From NCBI GenBank assembly GCA_001801025.1, contig MGWO01000004.1, forward strand, positions 1 through 64,000: a DNA stretch of 64,000 nucleotides, written 5' to 3'. The notes beneath the pieces are model-generated. The model had not been told where the DNA came from. It saw nothing but the letters and a program-made list of their open reading frames with translations, and ran no database searches. The translations under genes and the position numbers were made by a program. Of the stretch, positions 28,166 through 38,470 are shown one piece after another. Source of the DNA: Gallionellales bacterium GWA2_54_124. GTDB lineage: Bacteria; Pseudomonadota; Gammaproteobacteria; Burkholderiales; Gallionellaceae. Each line of letters opens with the position of its first letter. The first letter of the stretch is position 1.

Positions 28166-30568
28166 TCAGTCGGAGAGCTTTACCTGCGTAATAAAGGTTT
28201 TCGCCTTCACAGGCAGCATCCGGCCCATGCGGGCGCGTTTGCCGTAATGCGCCAGCAGATCCGCTTCCGACAAACGGATCGCCTGTTCACGTCCGGTGCT
28301 CGTTTGCGACATCACCGTGATTTTTGATTTTTCCGCCACCATCAGCGAGGCCAGTGCATCGCCCTCCTCTAACCCCATCACGATCAATCCGCGACCGCCT
28401 GAGCTAAGCCGCTTCATTTCAGGTAACGCGAAGCACAGCAGACGGCCTGAACGACTCACTGAAATTACCTGCGCGGATTCACTCGGGGTGTACAACACGG
28501 GCGGGAGTATCAGTTCGTCGCCGTCTATCGTGATGAATTGCTTGCCGGCCTTATTGCGTCCGATCATGTCGGACAGCTTGCAGACAAAACCGTAACTGGC
28601 CGAGGTCGCCAGCAGCACATTCTGCTCGGCCTCACCGCACATCACGCGGACAATTTTGGTGCCCGCGGCCAGTTCAATCAGCGTGGTCAGCGGCACCCCG
28701 TCGCCGCGCCCGCCCGGCAGCACCGAGACGGGAATGCTGCACACCCGGCCGTTGCTTGAAATGACGATGCACTGATCGGTGCTGCGGCACTCGAATGCCG
28801 CGAGCAAACTGTCGCCCTCCTTAAAAGCAACCGCCGACAAATCCAGCCCGTGACCGATACGAGTGCGTCCCCAGTACTTTTGCGAAATGACCACCGTGAC
28901 AGGTTCATCCACCACGGTCGCAGTGAGCGACACCCGTTCGGCCTGTTCGATCAAGGTGCGCCTGTCGTCGCCATACGCCTTGATATCCTCATCGATTTCA
29001 CGGGCAACGCGGCGGCGCAGCAGGGATTCGGAGGCGAGCATCTTATTGAGATCTGCGCCTTCCTCCTGCAAACCTTTCAACTCGCGCTCGATCTTGATGC
29101 CTTCCATCCGGGCCAGCTGGCGCAAGCGGATTTCCAGAATATCTTCGGCCTGACGGTCGGACAGTTCAAAGCGGGCTATCAGCGCCGCTTTAGGGTCGTC
29201 CGACTCCCGGATGATACGGATCACCTCGTCCAGATTGAGGAACACCGTCATGCGCCCTTCGAGCACATGGATACGGTCGTTGATCTGAGACAGGCGATAG
29301 GCGCAACGGCGACGCACTGTCGCCAGCCTGAACTGACCCCATTCGCGAATGATGTCGGTGATGGCTTTTTGCTTAGGCCGGCCGTCGATACCGATCATCA
29401 CCATATTGATAGACAGGCCGCACTCTAAACTGGTATGCGCCAGTAAAATCGCCATCAACTCCTCGACTGACTGGCGACCCGATTTCGGTTCAAATACCAG
29501 ACGCACCGCCTGATCCTTGTCCGATTCATCGGCGACTTTATCCAGCACCGACAGGATCAACTGCTTGTTGTGCGTCTGCTCCGTGGTCAGAGTCTTTTTC
29601 CCCAGCCTGAATTTAGGATTCGTCAGTTCCTCAATTTCCTCCATAATTTTCTTGGAGGAAACGCCGTGGGGCAATTCAAATACCGCTACACGCCACTGAC
29701 CGCGCGCAAGCTCTTCGACACTCCAGCGCGCGCGCATCTTCAAAGATCCGCGTCCGGTACGGTAACACTCGCGAATTTCTGCAGGAGAAGAAATGATCTG
29801 CGCACCACTGGGTAAGTCAGGGCCTGTAATCCCGCTTAATATTTCTTCATCGGAACAGTCCGGATTGCGCACGCACAAGGCGGCAGCGCCCCCTATTTCA
29901 CGCAGGTTATGCGAGGGAATTTCGGTCGCCATGCCGACGGCAATGCCTGATGCGCCGTTGAGCAGCACCATCGGCAGCCGTGCCGGCAGCATGGCAGGCT
30001 CCTGAAAATGTCCGTCGTAATTGGGGATCAAATCGACCGTACCCATATCCAGTTCGGAGAGCAGCACCGCCGCGATCGGCGTCAAACGCGCTTCCGTATA
30101 GCGCATGGCGGCCGAGTTATCGCCGTCCCGCGAACCGAAATTGCCTTGCCCATCGACCAGCGGATAACGCAAGGAGAAATTTTGTGCCAGACGCACCATC
30201 GCGTCATAGGCGGACGAATCTCCGTGCGGATGGAATTTACCCAGCACTTCGCCGACCACGCGGGCGGATTTGACGAAGGTGCTGTTGTGCGTCAGACCCA
30301 TTTCGCGCATTGCATACAAGATGCGCCGCTGCACCGGTTTTTGTCCGTCGCACACATCCGGCAAGGCGCGCCCCTTAACCACCGAGACCGCATATTCCAG
30401 ATAGGCGCGCTCGGCGTACTGCGCGAGCGGTACCGTATCACCATCCGGCAGTGCCGGCAACGGGGAAAATTCGCGCGCCATTTTGACCGCGGCGACCGGT
30501 ACGGGTGCTTTTTCTACCGGCTCAACCGGTACGCCTGCATCAAATAATTCTTCCTGAATCTCAGACAT
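28166..30568 (-). CDS. parC: DNA topoisomerase IV subunit A
   Basis: 800 residues, longer than E. coli ParC mostly by a 35-residue N-terminal leader rich in Pro and Val. It cuts and rejoins DNA during chromosome decatenation. The catalytic tyrosine is Tyr157 in [11 protein letters not shown]. The quinolone region reads [11 protein letters not shown] (Ser118 and Asp122 at the positions of E. coli Ser80 and Glu84), a form expected to be quinolone-susceptible. The C-terminal part (about 520-800) holds the beta-pinwheel, shorter than in GyrA and without a GyrA-box, which supports ParC. The start overlaps parE by eight bases. Confidence 0.93.
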   Translation of the reverse strand: MSEIQEELFDAGVPVEPVEKAPVPVAAVKMAREFSPLPALPDGDTVPLAQYAERAYLEYAVSVVKGRALPDVCDGQKPVQRRILYAMREMGLTHNSTFVKSARVVGEVLGKFHPHGDSSAYDAMVRLAQNFSLRYPLVDGQGNFGSRDGDNSAAMRYTEARLTPIAAVLLSELDMGTVDLIPNYDGHFQEPAMLPARLPMVLLNGASGIAVGMATEIPSHNLREIGGAAALCVRNPDCSDEEILSGITGPDLPSGAQIISSPAEIRECYRTGRGSLKMRARWSVEELARGQWRVAVFELPHGVSSKKIMEEIEELTNPKFRLGKKTLTTEQTHNKQLILSVLDKVADESDKDQAVRLVFEPKSGRQSVEELMAILLAHTSLECGLSINMVMIGIDGRPKQKAITDIIREWGQFRLATVRRRCAYRLSQINDRIHVLEGRMTVFLNLDEVIRIIRESDDPKAALIARFELSDRQAEDILEIRLRQLARMEGIKIERELKGLQEEGADLNKMLASESLLRRRVAREIDEDIKAYGDDRRTLIEQAERVSLTATVVDEPVTVVISQKYWGRTRIGHGLDLSAVAFKEGDSLLAAFECRSTDQCIVISSNGRVCSIPVSVLPGGRGDGVPLTTLIELAAGTKIVRVMCGEAEQNVLLATSASYGFVCKLSDMIGRNKAGKQFITIDGDELILPPVLYTPSESAQVISVSRSGRLLCFALPEMKRLSSGGRGLIVMGLEEGDALASLMVAEKSKITVMSQTSTGREQAIRLSEADLLAHYGKRARMGRMLPVKAKTFITQVKLSD

Positions 30569-32522
30569 CGCCTGTTACCTCATTGCCGTGATATTCCAGC
30601 CATTCGCGCCTGGAACCTGATTCTTTTTTTGCCATCAGCATATTCATGGTCTGCTCTGCAGAATCGAAGGATGCGGCATCCAGTTGGACGCACAGCGCAC
30701 GCCTCGTATCCGGGCACATCGTGGTCTCCCACAGTTGCAGCGGATTCATTTCTCCCAGCCCTTTGAAGCGCGAGATGCTCCATGAACCTGCCCTTACTTT
30801 TTCCTTGCCGAGTCTGTCCTCGATCGAAGTTAATTCATCACTATTGAGTGCATACAGTTTGCGCAGCGGCTTTTTACCTTGAGCTGGCACATCGATACGA
30901 AATAATGGCGGTTGCGCCAGATAAATATGGCCGGCTGCAATCAGTTTCGGGAAATGCCTGAAAAACAGGGTCAGCAGCAAGGTCGCGATGTGAGAGCCAT
31001 CCACGTCCGCATCGGCCATGATGTAAATACTGTGATAGCGCAGCCCCGACAGATCGGCGTTGTCGTTCATGCTGTGCGGATCGACACCGATCGCCACCGC
31101 AATATCGTGAACTTCGGCGTTGGAGAACAACCGGTCGCGATCGACTTCAAACGTGTTGAGCACCTTGCCGCGCAGCGGCAAAATCGCCTGAAACTCCTTG
31201 TTGCGCCCCTGCTTGGCCGAACCGCCCGCCGAATCGCCCTCGACCAGAAACAGCTCGTTGCGCGCCGGGTTATATTCGGCCGCATCGGTTAGTTTTCCGG
31301 GCAGCACCGCAACCGACGAGCCTTTTTTCTTCTCGATTTTCTGCGTCGACTTCATCCGGCTTTGCGCCTGACGGATGGAAATTTCTGCGATTTTTTTGCC
31401 GTACTCGGTATGCTCGTTCAGCCACAGCAGCAACGGATCGCTGACCATGGTCGAGACCAGTTTGAGCGCGTTGCGCGACACCAGTTTTTCCTTGGTCTGC
31501 CCCTGAAAAGACGGATCGAGCAATTTAGCGGACAACACGAAACTCACACGGCAGAACACATCATCTGAGGCAAGCTTGACGCCCTTAGGCAGCATGCCGT
31601 GCAGGTCGATAAAACTCTTGACCGCGTTAAAGATCCCGTCGCGCATCCCCGCGTCATGCGTACCGCCCGACCAGGTCGGAATCAGGTTGACATAGGATTC
31701 ACGGATAGTCGGGCCTTCTTCTGCCCAGGCGAAAGCCCACGCGGCGCCTTCCCCTTCGACAAAAGTCTCGTCGCCCTTTGCGATATAACGCTCGCCGGTA
31801 AAAATGGGAGCGGCCAGTTCCACATCCGCTAATGCCTCCATCAAATACCCGCGCAAGCCGTCAGGGTACGACCAGGATTTGGTCTCACGCGTCTTTTCGA
31901 TCGTGAGCGTAATGGTGACGCCCGGCAGCAAGACCGCCTTGGCGCGCAGCGCGCGTTCCAGTTGCGCGAGATTGACTAAAGGACTATCAAAATACTTAAC
32001 ATCCGGCCAGGCGCGCACCGTAGTGCCCGACTTGCGTTTACCGCAGGTCGCGACCTGCGCCAGCGGCTCAGTTGCCACACCGTGCTCAAAACGCAGACGA
32101 TGCTCACCGCCATCGCGAAACACGGTGACTTCAACCGCCGTCGACAGCGCGTTGGTCACCGCGACCCCTACGCCATGCAGTCCGCCTGCGAAGCGGTAAG
32201 CGCCGCCGCCCGACTCCTTGTCGAATTTACCACCTGAATGCAGTACGGTAAACGCGACTTCCACGACCGACACGCCTTCCTCAGGATGGATGCCGACCGG
32301 AATGCCGCGCCCTTCATCCTGCACCGACACGGAACCATCGCTGTGCGCTATGACATAGATATTTTTGGTATAGCCTGCCAGCGCTTCATCGCACGCGTTA
32401 TCCACCACTTCGGTGATGATGTGATTCGGATTATCCAGCGTGGTGTACATACCGGGGCGCTGCCGCACCGGTTCCAACCCCCGCAATACCTTGAATGACG
32501 ACTCGTCGTACGTAGTACTCAC
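30561..32522 (-). CDS. parE: DNA topoisomerase IV subunit B
   Basis: 653 residues. GHKL ATPase plus TOPRIM subunit. Visible motifs are [26 protein letters not shown] (Glu/Asn of the ATP site), [35 protein letters not shown], the [20 protein letters not shown] and the metal DxD in [17 protein letters not shown]. Start is GTG 32522 with GGAG nearby. GyrB-type extra insertions are absent and parC follows by overlap, so ParE is preferred over GyrB. Confidence 0.94.
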   Translation of the reverse strand: MSTTYDESSFKVLRGLEPVRQRPGMYTTLDNPNHIITEVVDNACDEALAGYTKNIYVIAHSDGSVSVQDEGRGIPVGIHPEEGVSVVEVAFTVLHSGGKFDKESGGGAYRFAGGLHGVGVAVTNALSTAVEVTVFRDGGEHRLRFEHGVATEPLAQVATCGKRKSGTTVRAWPDVKYFDSPLVNLAQLERALRAKAVLLPGVTITLTIEKTRETKSWSYPDGLRGYLMEALADVELAAPIFTGERYIAKGDETFVEGEGAAWAFAWAEEGPTIRESYVNLIPTWSGGTHDAGMRDGIFNAVKSFIDLHGMLPKGVKLASDDVFCRVSFVLSAKLLDPSFQGQTKEKLVSRNALKLVSTMVSDPLLLWLNEHTEYGKKIAEISIRQAQSRMKSTQKIEKKKGSSVAVLPGKLTDAAEYNPARNELFLVEGDSAGGSAKQGRNKEFQAILPLRGKVLNTFEVDRDRLFSNAEVHDIAVAIGVDPHSMNDNADLSGLRYHSIYIMADADVDGSHIATLLLTLFFRHFPKLIAAGHIYLAQPPLFRIDVPAQGKKPLRKLYALNSDELTSIEDRLGKEKVRAGSWSISRFKGLGEMNPLQLWETTMCPDTRRALCVQLDAASFDSAEQTMNMLMAKKESGSRREWLEYHGNEVTGDV

Positions 32523-32598
32523 TCACACTTCTCCATTTTCAAAGCAATGATTCAATCCCGGCGGCATGATAGCCTATTGCGACGGTCACGCGAATCAC

Positions 32599-35199
32599 TT
32601 AAACGCCCAGTGAGCGCGCCACAATTTCCAATACGTCGCGGGAGAGACCCGCATGACCGTGTATTCTTTTAAGCGCTGCGCTGGCATAAGCCTGACGCAC
32701 AGCATCAAATTTACGCCAGCGGTCGAAACAGCGTGCAAGACGCGAAGCAACCTGCGGATTGATCGCATCAAGTGCGCAGATTTGCGAGGCCAGAAAATGG
32801 TAACCACTGCCGTCCGCAGCATGAAAACGCACGTGATTGCCGCCGAAGGTGTGCAGCAGCGCATACACCTTGTTCGGATTGCGCAACTCGAAGGCCGGAT
32901 GACGGGTCAGTTCTTCAACACGGGCCAGCGTACCGGCACACCGGCTGGCAGCCTGCACTTGCAGCCACTTATCGACCACCAGCGGTTCATCGTGCCAGCG
33001 CCGGTAAAATTCCGCCAGTGCAAAATCGGATTCATCGCTCGATCCTTGCGCGAGTAGGGCTAAGGCGGCGAATTGATCGGTCATGTTGTCCGCATGTTCA
33101 AACTGCTGCAAAGCGGCCGCGCGGTACGGCACCGTATCGATTTCACACAAAAACCCTAAGCACACCGTGCGCAGTGCACGACGGCCGGCTGAAATCGAAT
33201 CGGGGCTATACGCCCCTAATGGCGCAAGTCTTACATAACAGGCGAAAAATTCAGCTTCCAGTTGACAGGCCAGATAGCGGCGCAGACTGTTGCGTGCGGC
33301 GTGCAGCGCATCAGGATCGACCACCTCCAGTTGCTCGGCCAGTGTCGCCTCGCCCGGCAAGGATAAAATTTCAGCGGCAAAGGCGGCCTCCTCATCTGTA
33401 CAGGCGAGCACGCCCGATACGATGGCGGCTAAACGCTCAGGCCAGACAGGTTCAAGACCTGCACTGATTGCCTCTGTTGCCTGAATGATCAGGCGCCCTG
33501 CCAGACGCTGCCCCGCTTCCCAGCGATTGAAGGGGTCGGTGTCATGCGCTAACAGGTGCGCTAATGCCTCATCGCTGTAATCGAACTCAAGCACCACAGG
33601 CGCTGAAAAGTCACGCAACAGCGACGGGGTAGGAGGCGCCGCAATGTTTTCAAAAGTAAATTTCTGCGACGACTCCGAGAGCGACAATACGCGCTGAGAG
33701 TCTATGGCCCCCTCGAACGGCAAAGGCAGCCCGTCAGGGCCGATCAGTGCTACCGTCACGGGGATCAGCAAATTGCCGCATACACCGGCTGACTGAGTCA
33801 GCGTGAGCACATAGCGCTTTTCTGCCGGATCGTAAACGCCTGATGCGTTGACATGCGGCGTGCCCGTTTGCTGATACCAGCGCATAAACTGCGTCAAATC
33901 ATGGCCCGAGGCATCGGCCATCGCGGCGACAAACTCATCGCAGGTCACCGCCTGACCGTCGTGACGTTCAAAATACAGATCCATGCCGCGCCGAAATGCC
34001 GCGCGACCGATCAGCGTCTGGATCATACGCACGACTTCCGCGCCTTTGTTATAAATGGTCGCCGTATAAAAGTTATTGATTTCAATGTAGGAGGCGGGGC
34101 GCACCGGATGCGCCATCGGGCCGGCATCTTCAGGAAACTGGCCTGCGCGCAGCCCCCTGACTTCGTGTATCCGGGCGACCTGCCGGTTGTGCACATCGGC
34201 GCCGAATTCCTGATCGCGAAATACCGTCAACCCTTCCTTTAGCGAGAGCTGAAACCAGTCACGACAGGTCACGCGATTGCCGGTCCAGTTGTGGAAATAC
34301 TCATGTGCGACAACGCGATCGATATTTTCAAAATCAAGATCGGTGGCGATATCCGCACGGGCCAGCACATATTTGGTATTGAATATGTTGAGCCCCTTGT
34401 TTTCCATCGCCCCCATGTTGAAGTCGCCCACCGCGACGATCATATAGTGGTCCAGATCGCATTCGAGACCATAGGTCTGTTCATCCCAGTGCATCGATTT
34501 TTTCAGTGCTGCCATGGCGTGATCGCATTGATCCAGCCTGCCGGGTTCAACATAAATACCTAACTGCACTTCACGGCCCGACGTGGTGAGGTAGATATCC
34601 CTCAGTACGTCAAGTTCAGCTGCGACCACAGCGAATAGATAACACGGCTTGGGATGCGGATCCTGCCAGCGCGCCCAGTGGCGTCCGTTCGCCTCTACCC
34701 CGCTCGCGACCGGATTGCCGTTGGATAACAGGCAAGGCAGCAGCGCCTGATCGGCGTGCAGCGTCACGGTGTAACAGGACATCACATCCGGACGATCGGT
34801 AAACCAGCTGATGCGGCGAAACCCTTCGGCTTCACACTGGGTAAAGTAGCCGTTCGCCGAACGGTACAGACCGGACAGGCGCGTATTATCATCGGGCCTG
34901 ATGCGCACCACGGTGCTCAGACGAAATGTATCGGGCACATGACTCAGTTCAAGGGTATTTTCCCCCAGTGTGTAGCGATCGGTCACGACGCCATCGAGGC
35001 TGACCGACAGCAATTCCAGTTCCTCTCCATCGAGTACCAGCGATGCCGCGGGTACGGCCGTATTGCGACGCACAGCCAGATGTGCAGTCACTTCGGCGTA
35101 ATCCGACTGGAAGTTGATATCGACATCCACCGTGTCGATCAGGAAGGCGGGCGGCGTATAGTCGGCCAGATAGATTGTTTTCGGAGTAGATGTAGTCAT
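32599..35199 (-). CDS. pepN: Aminopeptidase N (M1 family)
   Basis: 866 residues, cytoplasmic zinc aminopeptidase of the E. coli PepN type. The exopeptidase motif GAMENKGLNIFN (residues about 256-267) precedes the zinc site HEYFHNWTGNR with downstream Glu in LSLKEGLTVFRDQEF. The C-terminal helical domain (about 540-866) ends in RIHGHAGLSRDVLEIVARSLG. It removes N-terminal residues from peptides in late proteolysis. It lies 76 bases upstream of parE on the same strand and after the pntAB terminator, so it probably has its own promoter in 35200-35246. Confidence 0.96.
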   Translation of the reverse strand: MTTSTPKTIYLADYTPPAFLIDTVDVDINFQSDYAEVTAHLAVRRNTAVPAASLVLDGEELELLSVSLDGVVTDRYTLGENTLELSHVPDTFRLSTVVRIRPDDNTRLSGLYRSANGYFTQCEAEGFRRISWFTDRPDVMSCYTVTLHADQALLPCLLSNGNPVASGVEANGRHWARWQDPHPKPCYLFAVVAAELDVLRDIYLTTSGREVQLGIYVEPGRLDQCDHAMAALKKSMHWDEQTYGLECDLDHYMIVAVGDFNMGAMENKGLNIFNTKYVLARADIATDLDFENIDRVVAHEYFHNWTGNRVTCRDWFQLSLKEGLTVFRDQEFGADVHNRQVARIHEVRGLRAGQFPEDAGPMAHPVRPASYIEINNFYTATIYNKGAEVVRMIQTLIGRAAFRRGMDLYFERHDGQAVTCDEFVAAMADASGHDLTQFMRWYQQTGTPHVNASGVYDPAEKRYVLTLTQSAGVCGNLLIPVTVALIGPDGLPLPFEGAIDSQRVLSLSESSQKFTFENIAAPPTPSLLRDFSAPVVLEFDYSDEALAHLLAHDTDPFNRWEAGQRLAGRLIIQATEAISAGLEPVWPERLAAIVSGVLACTDEEAAFAAEILSLPGEATLAEQLEVVDPDALHAARNSLRRYLACQLEAEFFACYVRLAPLGAYSPDSISAGRRALRTVCLGFLCEIDTVPYRAAALQQFEHADNMTDQFAALALLAQGSSDESDFALAEFYRRWHDEPLVVDKWLQVQAASRCAGTLARVEELTRHPAFELRNPNKVYALLHTFGGNHVRFHAADGSGYHFLASQICALDAINPQVASRLARCFDRWRKFDAVRQAYASAALKRIHGHAGLSRDVLEIVARSLGV

Positions 35200-35246
35200 G
35201 TTTAACCGATATCAGAAAAATTTTAGGAACGTGAACAACTGACACA

Positions 35247-35285
35247 AAAAATCAAAACAGCCGATCCGGATTAAGGATACGGCTG
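35247..35285 (-). terminator. Intrinsic terminator of pntAB
   Basis: CAGCCG-ATCC (35258-35267) pairs with GGAT-CGGCTG (35275-35285, one bulged base). On the minus strand the hairpin is followed by TTTTGATTTTTT. It lies about 60 bases beyond the pntB stop and separates pntAB from pepN. Confidence 0.8.
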
Positions 35286-35346
35286 CTTATTAAGGCGCAA
35301 GACGTGCTGTGAACCGGGCGAAAACGCTCGGCCACAGCGACAGGAA

Positions 35347-36765
35347 TTATGCTTTCAACGCGCTAAGCACTTCTTCCAGCATTTTCTTGGCATCGCCGAA
35401 CAGCATGCGGTTGTTCTCTTTATAGAACAGAGGATTGTCCACACCGGCGTAGCCTGATGCCATGCTGCGTTTCATCACGATGGAGGTCCGTGCTTTCCAA
35501 ACTTCTAGAACGGGCATACCGGCAATCGGACAGGTCGGATCGTCCTGGGCTGCCGGATTCACGATGTCGTTGGCGCCGATCACAATGGCCACATCGGTAT
35601 CCGGAAAGTCGCCATTGAGCTCATCCATCTCCATCACGATGTCATAAGGCACACGGGCTTCGGCCAGCAGCACGTTCATGTGACCCGGCATACGGCCGGC
35701 AACCGGATGAATGCCGAAACGCACGTTGACGCCCTTCTCGCGGAGCAAATTACTGATTTCATTGACGGTATGCTGCGCCTGCGCCACGGCCATCCCATAG
35801 CCCGGCACGATAATCACACTCTTAGCGTCTTTGAGCAATTCAGCCGTTTCAAGCGCACTGATAGACACGACCTCACCTGCCGGCTGTGCTTCGCCTTCCG
35901 CTTTCTTCGCAGGTTTACCGCCACCGAATCCGCCTGCGATCACGCTGATAAAGTTGCGGTTCATCGCACGACACATGATGTAGGAGAGAATCGCACCTGA
36001 AGATCCTACCAGCGCCCCCACGACGATAAGCAGATCGTTGTTCAGCATAAAGCCGGTGGCCGCGGCCGCCCAGCCGGAGTAACTATTGAGCATGGACACC
36101 ACCACCGGCATATCCGCGCCACCGATCGCCATCACCATGTGGATACCGAACAGCAGCGAGATGACGGTCATGACAGTTAAGGCCGTCATGCCTGAATTCA
36201 CCGTTTCAGCATGCATGAACTGCCAGCCGAAGGCGATGACAACCAGCAATCCTGCCAGATTCAGGTAGTGACGGCCCGGCAGCAACAAGGGCTTGCCGCC
36301 GATTTTCCCCGACAGTTTGCCAAAGGCAATTAACGAGCCTGCGAGGGTGACCGCACCGATCAAAACCCCCAGATAGACCTCGACTTCGTGGATCGCCTTT
36401 TCAGCACCGGACAGATTTAAAGCCGCCATCGGGTCTATGTAATTGGCAAACCCCACCAGCATGGCGGCGAGACCGACCATGCTGTGCATCAGCGCCACCA
36501 GTTCCGGCATCTGCGTCATCTGAACTTTGCGCGCCGCATAAAGGCCGATGCTGCCGCCTGCAACCATTGCGGCTAAGATCCAGGGCAGACCTGCCGCCGT
36601 GACGCGCGGGCCGAACACGGTGGCCAGCACGGCAATCGCCATGCCGATCATGCCGTAGAGATTACCGCGCCTTGAGGACTCCGGATTGGACAGGCCGCCC
36701 AAACTTAAGATGAAGAGAATGATCGCACCAATATATGAAACGGTTGCCAAGCTTGCAGACATCAT
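35347..36765 (-). CDS. pntB: NAD(P) transhydrogenase subunit beta
   Basis: 472 residues. Inner-membrane subunit of the proton-pumping transhydrogenase that uses the proton gradient to make NADPH from NADH. About the first 275 residues are eight to nine transmembrane helices ([22 protein letters not shown] onward). The C-terminal dIII domain binds NADP(H): [56 protein letters not shown] and [16 protein letters not shown]. Start could be either of two adjacent ATGs. It is nine bases after pntA. Confidence 0.96.
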   Translation of the reverse strand: MMSASLATVSYIGAIILFILSLGGLSNPESSRRGNLYGMIGMAIAVLATVFGPRVTAAGLPWILAAMVAGGSIGLYAARKVQMTQMPELVALMHSMVGLAAMLVGFANYIDPMAALNLSGAEKAIHEVEVYLGVLIGAVTLAGSLIAFGKLSGKIGGKPLLLPGRHYLNLAGLLVVIAFGWQFMHAETVNSGMTALTVMTVISLLFGIHMVMAIGGADMPVVVSMLNSYSGWAAAATGFMLNNDLLIVVGALVGSSGAILSYIMCRAMNRNFISVIAGGFGGGKPAKKAEGEAQPAGEVVSISALETAELLKDAKSVIIVPGYGMAVAQAQHTVNEISNLLREKGVNVRFGIHPVAGRMPGHMNVLLAEARVPYDIVMEMDELNGDFPDTDVAIVIGANDIVNPAAQDDPTCPIAGMPVLEVWKARTSIVMKRSMASGYAGVDNPLFYKENNRMLFGDAKKMLEEVLSALKA

Positions 36766-36774
36766 AATTTATCC

Positions 36775-38340
36775 TTATTTGCGGAACATCGCCAGCATGC
36801 GGCGTGTCACCGCGAAGCCACCGAACATATTGACTGCAGTGAGCGCAATACCCGCCACCGCAAGCGCGCGTATCCAGCCGTCCGGACGATCAAGCCCGAT
36901 GTCCATGGGCGGGGCGATCTGCACCAGTGCACCGATGGCAATGATGCTGGAAATCGCATTGGTCACGCTCATTAACGGGGTATGCAGAGCGGGTGTGACA
37001 TTCCACACCACCATGTAACCTACGAAACACGCGAGTACGAACACGGTGAAGTGACCAAGGAATGCTGCGGGTGCAAACGCCCCGATGAGTAAAAAGAGCA
37101 AGGCGCAAGCAGCAAAGAGGGCCGCCGTTTTTCCAGCTGAAGCCGGCTGACCGCTCGCGCCGTGCGCGGCAGGCGCAGGTTTGGCGACAGCAGCAGGCTT
37201 GGCGGCAGGCATTTTCAGCGGAGGGGCAGGCCAGGTAACCTCACCCTCTTTGATGACCGTCAGGCCGCGAATGGCATCGTCTTCCATGTTCACGTTGATG
37301 ACGCCATCTTTGGTCTTGCACAGCTCTTCCGTCAGACGGAACAGATTGGTTGCATACAGCGTAGATGACTGGCGGGCTAAGCGACTATTCAAATCGGTGT
37401 AGCCGACGATGGTCACGCCGTGCTTCACCACCGCACGGCCCGCTTCCGTCAGTTCACAATTGCCGCCGCGCTCGCCTGCCATATCCACAATCACACTGCC
37501 CGGGCGCATCGACTTCACCATCTCGGCGGTGATGAGCATGGGGGCTGGTCGCCCCGGAATCAAAGCCGTGGTAATAATGATATCCACTTCGCGTGCCTGT
37601 TTGGCATACATCTCGCGTTGCGCCTGCAAGAAGCCTTCGGACATGACCTTGGCGTAACCACCGCCGCCACCGCCTTCTTCTTCATATTCAACTTTAACGA
37701 ATTCACCGCCCAGCGATTTGACCTGATCGGCCACTTCCGCACGGGTATCATTGGCGCGTACGATTGCACCCAAGCCCGCTGCCGTACCGATGGCAGCTAA
37801 TCCTGCAACACCGGCACCGGCGATAAACACTTTGGCCGGAGGCACCTTGCCGGCCGCCGTAATCTGACCGTTAAAGAAGCGTCCGAACACATTAGCCGCC
37901 TCAATCACGGCACGGTAACCGGCAACGCCGGCCTGTGAGGTCAGCGCATCCATCTTCTGGGCGCGGGACAGTTGGCGCGGCAGTGCGTCGATTGCCAGCA
38001 CCGTCGCCTTTTTGGCGGCCAGTTGCTGCATCAATTCGGGATTTTGCGCAGGCCAGATAAAGCCGATCAGGGTGAGACCGACACGCATCAGGTCGACTTC
38101 AGCAAGGGTCGGGACGGTGACCTTAAATACGATGTCCGATTCCGCCCACAGTTGGGCCGCGCTGGTCACAATCTCAGCCCCGGCAGTGCGGTAAGCTTCG
38201 TCATTGAAATCCGCCGCGTCTCCCGCACCCGTTTCGAGTGCCACAGTAAAACCCAGCTTGATGAGCTTCTCTACGACCTCAGGTACCGTCGCGACGCGCT
38301 TCTCGCCTGCAAGCGTCTCCGCAGGAATGCCTATACGCAT
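36775..38340 (-). CDS. pntA: NAD(P) transhydrogenase subunit alpha
   Basis: 521 residues from ATG 38340 with AGAGGAG before it. The frame stays open to 38865, but that part lies over the mutL N-terminus and has no PntA likeness. dI domain binds NAD(H): [23 protein letters not shown] at the start, [16 protein letters not shown] (about 170-185) and the mobile-loop region [15 protein letters not shown] glycine run ([16 protein letters not shown]) is notable. The C-terminal third has a Pro/Ala-rich linker and three to four membrane helices. Alpha1 and alpha2 are fused as in E. coli, not split as in Rhodospirillum. Confidence 0.95.
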   Translation of the reverse strand: MRIGIPAETLAGEKRVATVPEVVEKLIKLGFTVALETGAGDAADFNDEAYRTAGAEIVTSAAQLWAESDIVFKVTVPTLAEVDLMRVGLTLIGFIWPAQNPELMQQLAAKKATVLAIDALPRQLSRAQKMDALTSQAGVAGYRAVIEAANVFGRFFNGQITAAGKVPPAKVFIAGAGVAGLAAIGTAAGLGAIVRANDTRAEVADQVKSLGGEFVKVEYEEEGGGGGGYAKVMSEGFLQAQREMYAKQAREVDIIITTALIPGRPAPMLITAEMVKSMRPGSVIVDMAGERGGNCELTEAGRAVVKHGVTIVGYTDLNSRLARQSSTLYATNLFRLTEELCKTKDGVINVNMEDDAIRGLTVIKEGEVTWPAPPLKMPAAKPAAVAKPAPAAHGASGQPASAGKTAALFAACALLFLLIGAFAPAAFLGHFTVFVLACFVGYMVVWNVTPALHTPLMSVTNAISSIIAIGALVQIAPPMDIGLDRPDGWIRALAVAGIALTAVNMFGGFAVTRRMLAMFRK

Positions 38341-38391
38341 CTGTTTCTCCTCTGGTGTAAGTCGTGCATCAATGCACTTCTGATTAAGCCC

Positions 38392-38438
38392 GCGATTATA
38401 CCGATTCTCGCGGAACATAAAACCCCACGTATAATCGC
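38392..38438. promoter_or_regulatory. Symmetrical divergent -10 elements between pntA and mutL
   Basis: GCGATTATAC (38392-38401) and GTATAATCGC (38429-38438) are a perfect 10-bp inverted repeat. The left arm contains TATAAT on the minus strand (38395-38400), firing towards pntA. The right arm contains TATAAT on the plus strand (38430-38435), firing towards mutL. Their -35 regions would overlap between 38405 and 38425; neither is close to TTGACA. Leaders would be about 48 bases for pntA and about 30 for mutL. Confidence 0.5.
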
Positions 38439-38470
38439 AGCCTGTCGAATTATCAGCGCTCATATCGTTC

